From Lunularia cruciata (Eukaryota > Streptophyta > Marchantiopsida > Lunulariales > Lunulariaceae): a stretch of DNA of 64,000 nt. The stretch spans positions 47,407,493 to 47,471,492 of the forward strand of contig OX419759.1 of assembly GCA_948567375.1 (NCBI GenBank), given 5' to 3'. Of this stretch, positions 46,266 through 56,319 are shown one piece after another; the stretch's first letter is position 1, and every line of letters starts with the position of its first letter. A program made the position numbers and the translations under genes. The notes beneath the pieces were generated by a model. That model had not been told where the DNA came from. It ran no database searches and was given only the letters and a program-made list of their open reading frames with translations.

Positions 46266-47607
46266 CCCAAGCCTTGTTCATGCAAATGCAGTGTCTAGTG
46301 AAGGATCTATGTTATTTTGACCATCAAAATTGTACAGTCTCTCCAGAACAACCCTCCACAATGGAACTGTCTCGATGGAATGGCCACCTGTGTTCATACC
46401 ACATATGCAGAATGAAGCTTCAGCTGAACGTGAAGTTGAATTTGTTAGTTCAGAATATCCCTGGTTCGAACCATGGATTCAACAGAAGAATGGCGCGAAG
46501 GTAGTATGAACTTTACTAACATGATTGCTTCCATATGCAGGGCTGCTTACCTGAGAGTATAATCATGTCCCGTGCATCAAATCCAACTTTGGCAAACGTA
46601 GCTAACAGCTGGGAAAAATTATCGGTACCCTTTGGCAAACTGCTATTCACTGCCCCGGCGATAGAGACAGCCCCGTCGACTCGGCCCAAGAATACTGGCC
46701 AACCCCAGCCTCCAACCTGTATGTCAAGGTAAAGCAGTGCTTTATGCCTTCGTGTCGAGGGAACTTGTTAAACAGGACTTGATGATTCAATTTCTCAAAC
46801 AAGTTTTAACTGCATCGCTAGATGCAACTCCTAATAACAATTCTAATACTCCAACTATTTCTAAATACACGTGGAATTAGTTCCCACTTGGATCGGATGA
46901 TTTCTCCTTCATATATTCGGAGCGTCAATGCTTAATTAAACCAGATTCTCTTCATGTTTCCATTTGCTGCTTTAAAGATTTGAGTGGTAAGTAAATGTAC
47001 TTTGGCAGTTGCGTCTCGTGCTACCAAAGCCAGTATATCTGCGCATGAGACAACGCCAGGGCATTCGCATTCATGCTGCATTTTGATCTCATCAATCTGA
47101 TCGAATCCTCTCAAAGAACCCTTTTCTGCTGCCATTCTGTCGGTTGAGTTCAGAAGGACGGATCCATCACAATCCTGCACATTCGGAAAAATTAACTTTT
47201 GGGATCGTGGACTACCACGTGTGAAAATGGAAAAGCATGCGATTTGTAACAAGTCGACAACACTGCAACTATGCAGAATGTAACAAGTTCAACGAAGAAT
47301 GATTTATGCGGAATGTAACAAGCTCAATGAATAATGATCGACTTACTCCGACGAAGCAGATATGGACGTGAAGACGCATGAGACCTGCAGCCAACCCCCA
47401 ATCCGCCTCCACAATTGCATCCATTTTCTGTTTCACGATGGTTGTCGCCTGTGGACAGGTTCCATCATAAAAGCTCAGTGAAAGTTCGGCATTTGAAACA
47501 ATTGCTGCCACACCCAGGAGAAGCATAGCATTCGTCAACAGCCGCACACGTAAGTGCGAGATCGCTGAAGTAGGAGCGTTTGAAGAGCCCATTTTGAAGA
47601 TCTTCAC
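46266..47607 (-). pseudogene. Class III peroxidase pseudogene, truncated
   Basis: Class III peroxidases are secreted haem enzymes of the plant wall. Four exons fit the classical three-intron plan: exon 1 at 47347-47607 (donor GTAAGT), exon 2 at 47001-47174 (acceptor TGCAG), exon 3 at 46551-46716 (donor GTAAGC), exon 4 from 46387 to about 46280. Exon 1 has a signal peptide (likely start at 47592, MGSSN) and LSFYDGTCPQATTIVKQKM. The active-site segment reads RLHVHICFVG instead of the family's RLHFHDCFV, so the calcium-binding Asp is lost although Arg and the distal His remain. Exon 2 has CDGSVLLNSTD and CPGVVSCADILALVARDA. Exon 3 has DGAVSIAGAVNSSLPK and ARDMIILSG. Exon 4 begins GHSI (proximal His), then shifts frame to RLYNFDGQNNIDPSLDTAFA and a stop. 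The remainder is absent. A copia element sits just upstream of the start. Confidence 0.9.
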
Positions 47608-47715
47608 GGGGATGGCTCGTGCTGATTTTCACTTTCTCAACTTGGAATCCCTGACCCAGCCAAAGGTAGCTCTGTTAGAAAATACAGTCCCCAAGGACCT
47701 CTCGCAATAGCATAT

Positions 47716-47916
47716 CATAAGGCCCATAAAACATAAATCAGAGGACTAACAGGATATAACGTGGTTCACTCCCTGTCCCGGAATCATAAGGCCCATTAAA
47801 CATAAATCAGAGGACTAACCGGATATAGCGTGGTTCACTCCCGGAATCATAAGGCCCATTAAACATAAATCAGAGGACTAACCGGATATAGCGTGGTTCA
47901 CTCCCTGTCCCGGAAG
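47716..47916. repeat. Three-unit tandem repeat inside the 3' LTR
   Basis: Units of about 63-69 bp begin with CATAAGGCCCAT at 47716, 47785 and 47848, each passing through AAACATAAATCAGAGGACTA and GTGGTTCACTCC. The 5' LTR has one unit, so expansion followed, or accompanied, insertion. Confidence 0.93.
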
Positions 47917-47971
47917 CTACTTCCACGGCTCTAACAGGCTAATACAAGCCTACGAACCTTTATTTCCATTG

Positions 47972-47975
<4 letters not shown>

Positions 47976-48012
<37 letters not shown>

Positions 48013-48033
48013 TTATTTATTTATTTATTTATT
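47976..48033. repeat. (TA)n then (TTTA)n microsatellite in the 3' LTR
   Basis: About 16 TA units are followed by about six TTTA units. Not present in the 5' LTR. Confidence 0.95.
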
Positions 48034-48255
48034 TCCATTGTATATATAGTCCCTCCGTCATAAACTGCGGGACTTCATGAGTATTGAACACTCAAGATAT
48101 CTAGTCACTTTAATACTCAATCGTAGAAGTGACTGCATATATATCTAAACAAGTGATTACACATCATCTCATGATACAATAAGGAGTTTCTATCAGTCAA
48201 GTTTTGCTGTTGTTCTTGATCAGGAAAGTCACTTTATAGCAAGCCAAACATAACA

Positions 48256-48269
48256 AACTCCACCTTTTG
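48256..48269 (-). other. Polypurine tract of the copia element
   Basis: On the minus strand CAAAAGGTGGAGTT lies immediately 5' of the 3' LTR, the position and composition expected for the plus-strand DNA primer. Confidence 0.8.
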
Positions 48270-48370
48270 CTTGTATCCACCTTATTATCCCAAAGAGCAA
48301 CACTGAATGTTGAGCAAGTTCAGGCATAACTAGAACTTCTCAACAGGAACAGGTTTAGTAAACATATCAG

Positions 48371-48889
48371 CTATGTGCCAATCTTTTGCAAATTGATTTC
48401 ACCATTTGTCACAGCTTCCTTGATAAAATGATGTCTCCCATCAATATGCTTTGTCCTCGAGTTATATACATGGTGAAGTGTACTTAAGTGATATACTTGA
48501 TTCTTCACCAAGTGAATAGCGCTTTGGCTATCAAAAAAAAGTGTGGACTTCATATTAGGGAGTCCTACACCCCTGGCTAATCTTTGTAGCCATATTGCCT
48601 CTTTGGCAGCCTCAGTTGTTGCCATATATTCCGCCTATGTAGTAGAAAGAGCAACAATAGATTGGAGAGTAGACTTCCAGCTTACTGAACCATCAACAAG
48701 TGTAAAGACAAATCCTGTTGTAGACCTTCTCTTATCCAAGTCTCCAACAAAATCAGAATTTATAAACCCTGTAATTCCTCCTTCTTGGTCCTTCTCCACA
48801 TCAAAGGTAATGCCAATATTTATAATCCCTTTCAAGTAACAAAGTATCCACTTCACAACTTCCCAATGTTGTTTCCCTGGATTTGCCAT
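48371..48889 (-). pseudogene. Copia RNase H domain, split by stops
   Basis: RNase H removes RNA from the RNA-DNA hybrid during reverse transcription. Two open pieces (48635-48889 and 48371-48625) are separated by a stop. The first has HWEVVKWILCYLKGI and FVGDLDKRRSTTGFVF, the second KEAIWLQRL, LFFDSQSAIHLVKN and RTKHIDGRHHFIKE. These are the usual copia signatures, including the D-S-x-x-A and H-I-D residues. The domain ends just ahead of the polypurine tract. Confidence 0.9.
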
Positions 48890-49777
48890 TTATCTACTCA
48901 CCATACTCACAGCATATGAGATGTCTGGTCTAGTGCAGAACATAGCATACATTAAACTCCCAACAGCACTAGCATAAGGAATATTTGACATTACTTTTCT
49001 TTCATCCTCATTTGATGGACATTGCTCCAATGATATCCTGAAATGACTTGCCATTGGAGTGTTCACTGGTTTTGCTTTGTCCATGTCAAACCGAGCAAGT
49101 AACTTTTCCAAATATCTCCTTTGAGATATCCATAACTTTCCCTTGCTCCTGTCCCGGTGGATTTCAATCCCAAGTACCCTCTTTGAAGAACCCAAGTCCT
49201 TCATATCAAACTCCTTACCAAGTTGTGCTTTCAATTTCTGTACCTCAACCATATCCTTTGCATCAATCAGCAAATCATCCACATATAGTACCAAGATGAT
49301 TAAATCAAATACTCTAGGTCCATGTAGCTTCTTGAGGTACATAAAACAATCTGATTCAATTCTTTTATATCCTTGCTTCAACATGAAAGCATCAAATTTC
49401 ATGTACCAGAGTCTTGGATTTTGCTTTAGTCCATATAAAGACTTTTGTAACCTGCAAACCAGGTTCTGGTTTCTTTGTATCACAAAACTTTCAGGTTGAT
49501 GCATGTAAATCTCCTCCTCTAATTCTCCATGGAAAAAAGCAGTTGTAACATCTAGTTGCTCCAACTCCAAGTTATGCAATGCAACTGTTGCCAATAGTGC
49601 ACAAATTGAAGAGATTTTTACCACTGGTGAAAAATTCTCCCTTAAGTCAATACCTTCTTTCTGGCTATAACCCTTTGCTACAAGCCTTGATTTGTATCTA
49701 TCTCCACCTGATTTTGGATGTACTTTCTTCCTCTGGAATATCCATCTCCAACCAATTGTCTTCTTTCCCATAGGCAA
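48890..49777 (-). pseudogene. Copia reverse transcriptase domain
   Basis: This 295-residue open stretch is the best-preserved part of the element. Motifs in order are VAKGYSQKEGIDLRENFSPV, QLDVTTAFFHGELEEEIYM, SLYGLKQNPRLWYMKFD and the catalytic LYVDDLLI. The fingers-to-palm order and GLKQ are typical of plant copia. The thumb and connection continue with KRVLGIEIHRDRSKGKLWIS and YASAVGSLMYAMFCTRPDIS. A stop separates it from RNase H, and another separates it from the linker upstream, so no full polyprotein can be made. Confidence 0.93.
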
Positions 49778-50128
49778 TTATTCAAGTCTCCAAGTTTGGT
49801 TTTTGGCCAAAGACTTCATCTCCTCTTCCATTGCACAATGCCACTTTTGACACTCTTGATCTTTCATTGCCTCTTCATATGAAGAAGGCTCACCATTCTC
49901 CGTAAGAAGAGCATAAGCTACAAATGAATCATCAAATCTCTTTGGAGGTCTTGTATCCCTATTTGGATACCTACGTTCATGAATCACTTTTGGGCTTTTC
50001 TCTTCTAATGGTTCACTTTGTAGATCTACAAGAGGTGAAATGTCTACATTTCCAAGATCAGTATCTATCTTAACAAAATCTGACTGAATTCTTTTTTTCT
50101 TTTCTTTTGCTATAGTAATAGCCTTCAT
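49778..50128 (-). pseudogene. Copia linker between integrase and reverse transcriptase
   Basis: The charged spacer ends in YALLTENGEPSSYEEAMKDQ and MEEEMKSLAKNQTWRL, which in plant copia elements directly precede RT. It is separated from integrase by stops in 50129-50188. Confidence 0.85.
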
Positions 50129-50188
50129 TGTATTAGTCTAATCAAAAAATAAATCCCTACTCATAACAAGAAAACACCTTTTTGGATC

Positions 50189-50791
50189 TCATAATCTATA
50201 TCTCTTTGTATTCTTCTCATATCCCGAGAATATACATTTTCTAGATTTGGGATCTAACTTTGTCCTTTGTTCTTGTTGAATATGAACATTAGCTATGCAT
50301 CCAAATACTCTAAGTGAAGAGTAATCAACATGCCTTCCTATCCATTTTTCCATAGGTGTCTTACACTCAATAGCAGTAGAGAGAGAAATGTTTACCAAAC
50401 GACAAGCCATATTTAAAGCTTCTGCCCAAAAATTCTTCTCCAATCCAGCGTTGCTTACCATACTTCTTGCTTCTTCCAAGAGTGTGCGATTTATCCACTC
50501 TGCCACACCATTTTTTTTAGGAGTAACCGATATGGTAAAGTGGTGAATTATCCCTTCACTCTTACAATATCTATCAAACTCTCCAGATTTGTATTCTCCA
50601 CCATTATCAGATCTCAAACACTTCACTTTCCTTCCAGTTTGTTTCTCCATCATCACCTTCCATTGTTTAAAGAGAGAGAAGACCTCTGATTTTTGCTTCA
50701 TGGTGTAGACCCATACTCTCCTAGAGTACTCATCAACCAAAGATAAAAAATATAATGCTCCAGATTTTGAAGCTATAGGTGCAGGGCCCAA
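50189..50791 (-). pseudogene. Copia integrase catalytic core
   Basis: Integrase joins element cDNA to the host chromosome. The 200-residue open piece has LVDEYSRRVWVYTMKQKSE, CLRSDNGGEYKSGEF (second catalytic Asp) and KKNGVAEWINRTLLEEAR (catalytic Glu region, changed to NGVAEWIN). It continues into LRVFGCIANVHI and KCIFSGYEKNTKRYRL. The first Asp block is in the preceding frame (HFDVWA near 50790), so a frameshift splits the core. Confidence 0.92.
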
Positions 50792-51558
50792 ACATCAAAA
50801 TGCACATAGTCTATAATTCCCTTTGTGCAATGAACTCCTGTGGAAAAGCTTACCCTCCGTTGCTTTCCTATTACACAATGCTCAAAGCATTTTAACTTAC
50901 AACTTTTAAGGCCCTTCAGAAGTTGTTGCTTGGACAATTCACTTAGACCCCTTTCACTCATATGACCCAAACATAGGTGCCATAACTGAGTAAGATCTTT
51001 AAAATCTTCATTTTCAGAAATAGTACTTGCCACTCCTACAGTGATGGTCACTCCAAAAAGCTCATAAAGGTTTCCTATCTTCTTGCCCTTCATTACAACC
51101 AATGCTCCTTTTGATACCTTGAGTGTTCCATTTTCTGCTCCACACCTCCAACCATTTGAGCCCAAAGTGCCTAGTGATATCAAATTCTTCCTTAACTCAG
51201 GAACATGCCTCACATCAGCAAGAGTCCTCACAATACCATCAAACATCTTAATGCATATTGTACCAATGCCAATAGCTTTACAAGCCATGTTGTTCCCCTT
51301 TATTACCGATCCTCCATTGAATGATTTGTACTCATGAAACCACTCCTTATTTGGACACATATGGTAAGAGCAACCTGAGTCCAATATCCATGACTCCTCA
51401 AATTGATCTTTTTCTTGGGTAACAAATAGAACATCATCCACAACTCCAAATGACTCAGCAATGCTTGCTTGATCTGAAAGTTGACCTTTATCCTTGTTGG
51501 ACTCAAGCCTCTTGTTGTTCCAATCCTTCTTGAAATGTCCAACCTTCCCACAAATCAA
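50773..51558 (-). pseudogene. Copia zinc knuckle, protease and pre-integrase region
   Basis: It opens just after CLICGKVGHFKKDW, a CCHC knuckle whose last Cys is Trp. The protease has WILDSGCSYHMCPN (active-site Asp-Ser-Gly intact), then ADVRHVPELRKNLISLG. The GAG-pre-integrase zinc-binding segment follows (LWHLCLGHMSERGL, then LKCFEHCVIGKQRRVSF). It runs into integrase with a frame change at the 3' end. Confidence 0.92.
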
Positions 51559-51601
51559 GCACTTGTCTTTGAAACCTCAAGTTCTAGACTTGGATCTTGA
51601 T

Positions 51602-51614
51602 TTACTCCTGATCT

Positions 51615-51654
<40 letters not shown>

Positions 51655-52296
51655 TTTCTCTGATAAATAGAGCCTCTAAATTTTTCTTTTCTTGGTTGGG
51701 TCTTTTTTGCATCTCATTGGACAATAATGCTGAAGTGACCTCCTCACAGTTTATATCATCCTTCCCATATAGAAGAGTTGTGACCAGATGCAAATATGAT
51801 GGAGAAAGTGAAGTCAATAACAACAATGCCTTATCTTCTTCTTCTAACTTAACCTCTATGCTCATCAACTCACAAATGATTTGGTTGAAAGCGCTGAGGT
51901 GCTCCATAATACTTTGGCCTTCCTTCATCTGCAACATATACAACTTTAGTTTAAGAAACAGTCTATTTCTCAAAGACTTGGTCATATAAAGATTCTCTAG
52001 TTTGGCACATAGTTTTGGTGCAGATTCCTCATTCATAACATTGTTAAGCTTTTCATCAGCAAGGTTCAACCTAATAGTGCTAATAGCTCTGAGATTTGCA
52101 TCTTCATCATCCCCATCCTCGTCACTTTTTCCCTCCTTTTTCTTCTTTAGTGCTCTATGCAATCCTTGCTGGATAAGGTCCTTCATGTTCAGTTGCCAAA
52201 GTCCAAATTTTTTTTCCCATCAAACTCTTGCACTGCAAATTTAGCATTTGATATGGATATCACTCCTGCCATTGCTTTGTTGTGGACTTGCTTCAT
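51602..52296 (-). pseudogene. Copia gag (UBN2 type)
   Basis: Structural gag begins near 52296, just after the primer-binding site. A one-base change in an A8 run near 52214 breaks the N-terminus. The remaining 194-residue open part (MKDLIQQGLHRALKKKKEGK onward) has LENLYMTKSLRNRLFLKLKL, the typical UBN2 stretch, and MEHLSAFNQIICELMSIEVK. Its C-terminal end is an Arg-Glu repeat encoded by the microsatellite at 51617-51651. It is followed by a frame change to the zinc knuckle. Confidence 0.9.
51617..51651. repeat. (TC)n microsatellite within copia gag
   Basis: About 17 TC units (GA on the coding strand) translate as alternating Arg-Glu (RERERER) at the end of gag. Confidence 0.95.
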
Positions 52297-52306
52297 GACC
52301 AACTAA

Positions 52307-52318
52307 GCTCTGATACCA
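52307..52318 (-). other. Primer-binding site (initiator Met tRNA)
   Basis: The minus strand reads TGGTATCAGAGC two bases after the 5' LTR end. This exactly matches the plant initiator-methionine tRNA 3' end complement used by most plant copia elements. Confidence 0.95.
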
Positions 52319-52320
52319 AT

Positions 52321-52747
52321 TGTAAGAAAATACAGTCCCCAAGGACCTCTCACAATAGCACATCATAAGGCCCATTAAACATAAATCAGAGAACTAATAG
52401 GAAATAACATGGTTCACTCCTTGTCCCGGAAGCTACTTCCGTGGCTGAAACAGACTCACACCAGCCTTTGAACCTTTATTTCCATTTCACATATGATTAT
52501 ACATACACACACAGGGATAGTCCCTCTGTCATCCGTCTAAACTCCTGAATATAGACATGCGGGACTTCATGAATATTGAACACTCAAGATATCTAGTCAC
52601 TTTAATACTCAACCTTAGAAGTGATTGAATATATATCTAAACAAGTGATTACCCGTCATTGCATGATACAATAAGGAGTTTCCATCAGTCAAGTTTTGCT
52701 CTTCCTCTTGATCAGGCAAGTCACTTCATAGCAAGCCAAACATAACA
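52321..52747 (-). repeat. 5' LTR of the copia element
   Basis: 427 bp, TGTAAGAAAATACAGTCCCC to GCCAAACATAACA in window orientation. It carries a single CATAAGGCCCAT unit and no TA/TTTA tract. It provides the promoter of the element; no TATA box was assigned. Confidence 0.95.
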
Positions 52748-52752
52748 AGCTC

Positions 52753-52981
52753 AACCACCACAATTAGCCAAGGCCACCTTCCTGTACACTTGGACAACAA
52801 CAGTTGTTGCACTCTTGAGAAACAATGACTAGAATGCCATATGCTTTGTCTTGATTTTCTGATCAAGCCAACCAAGACTTACCACTCTAGAAGTATGCAC
52901 TGATTGTATGTCAAGTGGCCAAAATAGGTGTGCAGAAAACTGAAAGTCCAATCACTATCTAAAAGAAGAGGAGCTGCCGGT
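52753..52981. other. Former 5' flank of the peroxidase relic
   Basis: Before the copia insertion this sequence would have started about 65 bp upstream of the peroxidase ATG. No promoter element was identified. Confidence 0.4.
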
Positions 52982-53437
52982 CTAGGGGTGGACATGAGAT
53001 GGGGACTCACCAAGTCCTCTTAACTTTTCTCTGGAGTAGAACTTGGTGTTAAGAGGGTGGGGATGTTGGAGAGAGTTAAGTGGACGGTGGTGTGTATGGA
53101 GAGGGTGGATTGGGAATTGCTGAAGAAACTCATCAAGGGAAGGTGAGGCCAACTGGTGATCCAGCATAGGGGCATGAGCCGAGGGTGCTTGCTATTTTGA
53201 GGGAACGGCCTGATAGGGATGAGAGATGTTGGGTGTGATTCTTGTGGTTATTGGGGAGTGTTGGCCGGAAAGAATTTGGTTGGAGAAAGTCCACCTTTCT
53301 GCCGGACTTTCTCCAAAGTCCAGCCAAAATGGTAGATGGAGGGGTTTGAACACTAGAGTCTTATAGTGGTGTGGTATGTGGCCAAATTTTATAAGCCAAA
53401 TTTCAAGCAATCCTTCAAGTTCTTGCAGAAGCACCAT
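52982..53437 (-). other. Unassigned minus-strand open region
   Basis: 53192-53437 and 52982-53167 share one frame interrupted by a stop. It is Pro/His-rich (FLQQFPIHPLHTHHRPL). There is no recognised domain; it is probably repeat debris. Confidence 0.25.
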
Positions 53438-54248
53438 GAGTCACTCACTCAAAACTTCAAACAATCCTTGTCCACTGACATAATCAAGGCCTACTAACTC
53501 ATTGTCATGGATGTAGAACCTATCTCCCAACTCCTTAACAATTCACTTACCTAATTAAATAAGGACTTAATTTTCTCATTGACCATGGTAGCTCCATATC
53601 AAGTGCCCTAGGTTTTGTCATTACCAAACATAATTGAGGAAAGGAGAAACATTCTACTTGTTGGTGCACCTCTATGACTTTCACACCAATGGCAACTCTC
53701 CAAATCACTTTCTTTTGACCTCATCTCAAACTTGCACTCTCTGTCTATTGGTTAACAAGACCTTGACTTACTTAAACTCTAGTGTCCTCATGGATAGTAC
53801 CGAGACTCAATACCAAGTAGAGATAGTGCAGAGAGGAAGACTTTGGGGAATAAGCATTTTTCACTTAAACAGAGCTTAATGAACAAGGACCTGAATTAGA
53901 ACACAAGTACCTAAATACAGAAGACACATGAGACTTAAGGAACCAAAATAGGCTTTTATTTATGAATAGTGTTTGAGAGGCCTATGGAACCCTTGGATCC
54001 CATGGTATATACATATTGATAAACCTAACAAAGTTTTTAGGATGTGGTGTCAGGCCTTGGATACTACATGTGCTATCCAAAACTGTACCAATTTTAGTAA
54101 TACAAACCCTAATCTGATCCTTGTCATTTTTTGCCCCTAGACTTTGCTTATTTGGCTAGTGTGCTTTGGGGTTTCTTTTCTCCAAGGACACTTCAAGGAT
54201 ATGGTTCATCCACACACTTTGAGCTCTCTCCAAGAGTGTATGATTTCT
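53438..54248. other. No gene identified
   Basis: Short plus-strand frames such as 53634-53879 and 54144-54341 occur, with no domain I can name. Confidence 0.3.
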
Positions 54249-55365
54249 CTACATCATTTTTGTGAGGAGTTCATACACTTTATCACACAACTTTTGATGG
54301 GGAGTGGCAATGTGTGTTGTTGGGTTTGCATAAAGCCCTAGAGCTGGGTCCTTAGGTGGAGAGGCCAGAGGAGTGTGAGGATTGTTGTCATTGTTGTCAT
54401 TCTCTGAGAATCTCCAAATTTTGTAATATGCGGTCTGGAGTTTTTCCAAGTGAGCCCAGAGTTGGGCATTTGCGATTATCAGGTCCACTGCTTGGAGTGT
54501 TGCCTCTGCCTCATTTGGCTCCAAGAGTTGGACTTGTGCTCAATACTCTACTTCAGTAACCACCTTGTCCTTGTGCGGCTTACAAGGCCTAGTTTGCATC
54601 CATCAAGCACGTAATTTTATGTTGAGATTGGTAGAACACATCTATGACAGTCTGGTATGCTTCTTTTTCTTCTGGAGGAGACCTAGAGTGCCTTGAGTAG
54701 CTTGGAGACATGAGTCATATTTATCTGCATGCAGTCCTGGATCCCCTACATCCTCACTGGGGTCCGGAGCAGTTCAAACTCCTCTACTTGTTTCCATTTT
54801 GCATCCATTGGTCCTAGATAATGGATAATGTGGTCTCAATTTCATCAATTACTGGTTCTAGCTGTTGATCATATGTGTTGTGACTTCCAACTTATCCAGA
54901 AGAATGGTAAATGTGTGATGGAAGCCTTGAATATAGAAGAGGTTGCAGACTAGACACACAGCATTGTCCACGATCTCACGTGTGTTGTGGATGGGACTCT
55001 TGCCGCGCCTAGTGGATGGTTGTGTGGAGCTGATGTTTGGGGGAGGTGGACTTCTCCGCGGGGAATTTTTACTTCTCCAAGGCTTCTGCAAAGCCTTTGA
55101 TAGAGTTTGTGTTGATATAGGTCCTAGAGTACATGTCATGTGGTTGGTAAGATGTCCTGTGCAATATGGAGAACAAGGGGTGGTGTGGACTATGTGTTCA
55201 TGCAAAGAGTTTTCTTGGCCTTTGTACTCTGCTCATTTGTATAGTGTGTGCCTCGGTCTGCTCCATAGTCCATTCCGGTCTACAGTCCTTTCCAAACATT
55301 GTTCTGGATCGGAACAATGTCCCTATGTCCTTTTACACTATTCTCTACATCAGGATCCTAAATAG
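54249..55365 (-). other. Unassigned ORF debris
   Basis: Minus-strand open pieces 54249-54524 (ANAQLWAHLEKLQTAYYKIW) and 54858-55205 (Pro/Thr-rich) are broken by stops. A longer plus-strand frame (54943-55365) overlaps the second. None resembles a known family, and a retroelement gag-like origin is only a guess. Confidence 0.25.
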
Positions 55366-55384
55366 GGTCCATCACTGAAATGCC

Positions 55385-55720
55385 TTGTTTCCGGCGCAGG
55401 AGGTTGAGATTCCTGAAATGAAACAGTTTGGGGAATAGACTTGCTTCTCATCTCCACCAGTTTCAGGCATTGGGAGAATCTTCGATTTGAGTCCAGGATA
55501 TGGGATGGGCGGAATTTCTCTGATCCTGCACAGAATTTACACTCTTGATGTAATGGACCAAGCATGTTCAAATAAGCGCAGATGGTGTATTCTTGGGTGC
55601 TGTGTTCTGGACTATCTATCAAAATCATACTTCAGGAGATGAAACTAACGTGTATGCTGTGCTCCAAGAAGCCGCGAAGCATGGGAAATCAATGATGCTC
55701 TGACGTGGATACCTTTTAAT
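55385..55720 (+). repeat. Diverged duplicate of the segment downstream of the LBD gene
   Basis: Matches the reverse complement of 35870-36290 (landmarks are given there). A frame with FESRIWDGRNFSDPAQNLHS and a frame with DGVFLGAVF are both partly open, so the coding frame is unclear. Confidence 0.75.
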
Positions 55721-56319
55721 TGCCTCCCAAGAGCTTAACTGTAAATTGATGCACATGATTTAAATCTACTCCGCGATTGGTGTTATACAGTAGATAGAGG
55801 TTTCTGGTGACTGCCATATATGAACAGGGGTATAAGTTTGAGACCATACCTAGCTGAACACCAAAAATGGTGTTCTTATTACAGTAAAAATGCTGCTAAC
55901 ATCGTAACAGTACCTTAATCTTTACAAGTAAAAGTTCTGCTAACAATCTAGTACAGCCAGATATACAGTGTAACTTCATTTCAGCGACGATGCATGTTTT
56001 TGATAATAACCTTAGTACTTGCCATCAGAATTCTTGAAGTATGATGCAAAGACAGTGAACAGATCAGCATGTGGATATTCCCGAATTTTAACCCGCCATC
56101 AAAATACCCTGTTGCAGCCAATTCCCTGACTGATTTTGGATCCTTACGGTAACTTTCCTGCTGTACCCGGACACAACACTGTGAGACGTTCCGTCGAATT
56201 GTTGCTTACTCAAGTACTGCTTAGAAACAGACATCAACGCTGTAATGGACCAAAGACTATGCCTGGGCTTGGCCTGACCGATATTTGTCGTACCTAGATC
56301 CATAACTCTTTCCTGCTAA
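55721..56319. other. No gene identified
   Basis: Low-copy-looking sequence. The minus-strand frame 56088-56303 is open, without a known domain. Confidence 0.3.

Larger units (their letters stand above)
47673..48255 (-). repeat. 3' LTR of the copia element
   Basis: Reads TG...CA on either strand, TGTTAGAAAATACAGTCCCC at its low-coordinate end and GCCAAACATAACA at its high-coordinate end. It is 583 bp against 427 bp in the 5' LTR. The excess is an internal tandem repeat (47716-47916) and a TA/TTTA microsatellite (47976-48033). Confidence 0.95.
47668..52752 (-). mobile_element. Ty1/copia LTR retrotransposon, structurally complete, coding frames broken
   Basis: Element on the minus strand: 5' LTR 52321-52747, primer-binding site, gag, protease, integrase, RT and RNase H (order gag-PR-INT-RT-RH, diagnostic for copia), polypurine tract, 3' LTR 47673-48255. 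A perfect 5-bp target duplication AGCTC flanks it (47668-47672 and 48 h position 52748-52752). The aligned LTR ends differ at roughly 8% of positions by hand count, so insertion is not recent. The element lies in the same orientation as the peroxidase relic and separates it from its upstream region. Confidence 0.96.

Noticed and set aside
46463-46472. GGTTCGAACC, resembling a tRNA B-box
   Set aside because: No A-box, acceptor stem or cloverleaf could be drawn around it. It lies inside the third intron of the peroxidase relic.
47716-47916. Regularly repeated units that could be mistaken for a CRISPR array
   Set aside because: Units are directly adjacent without spacers and lie inside a plant retrotransposon LTR.
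54943-55365. 140-residue plus-strand ORF
   Set aside because: No domain, cysteine-rich by composition only, and overlaps open frames on the other strand. I could not support it as a gene.
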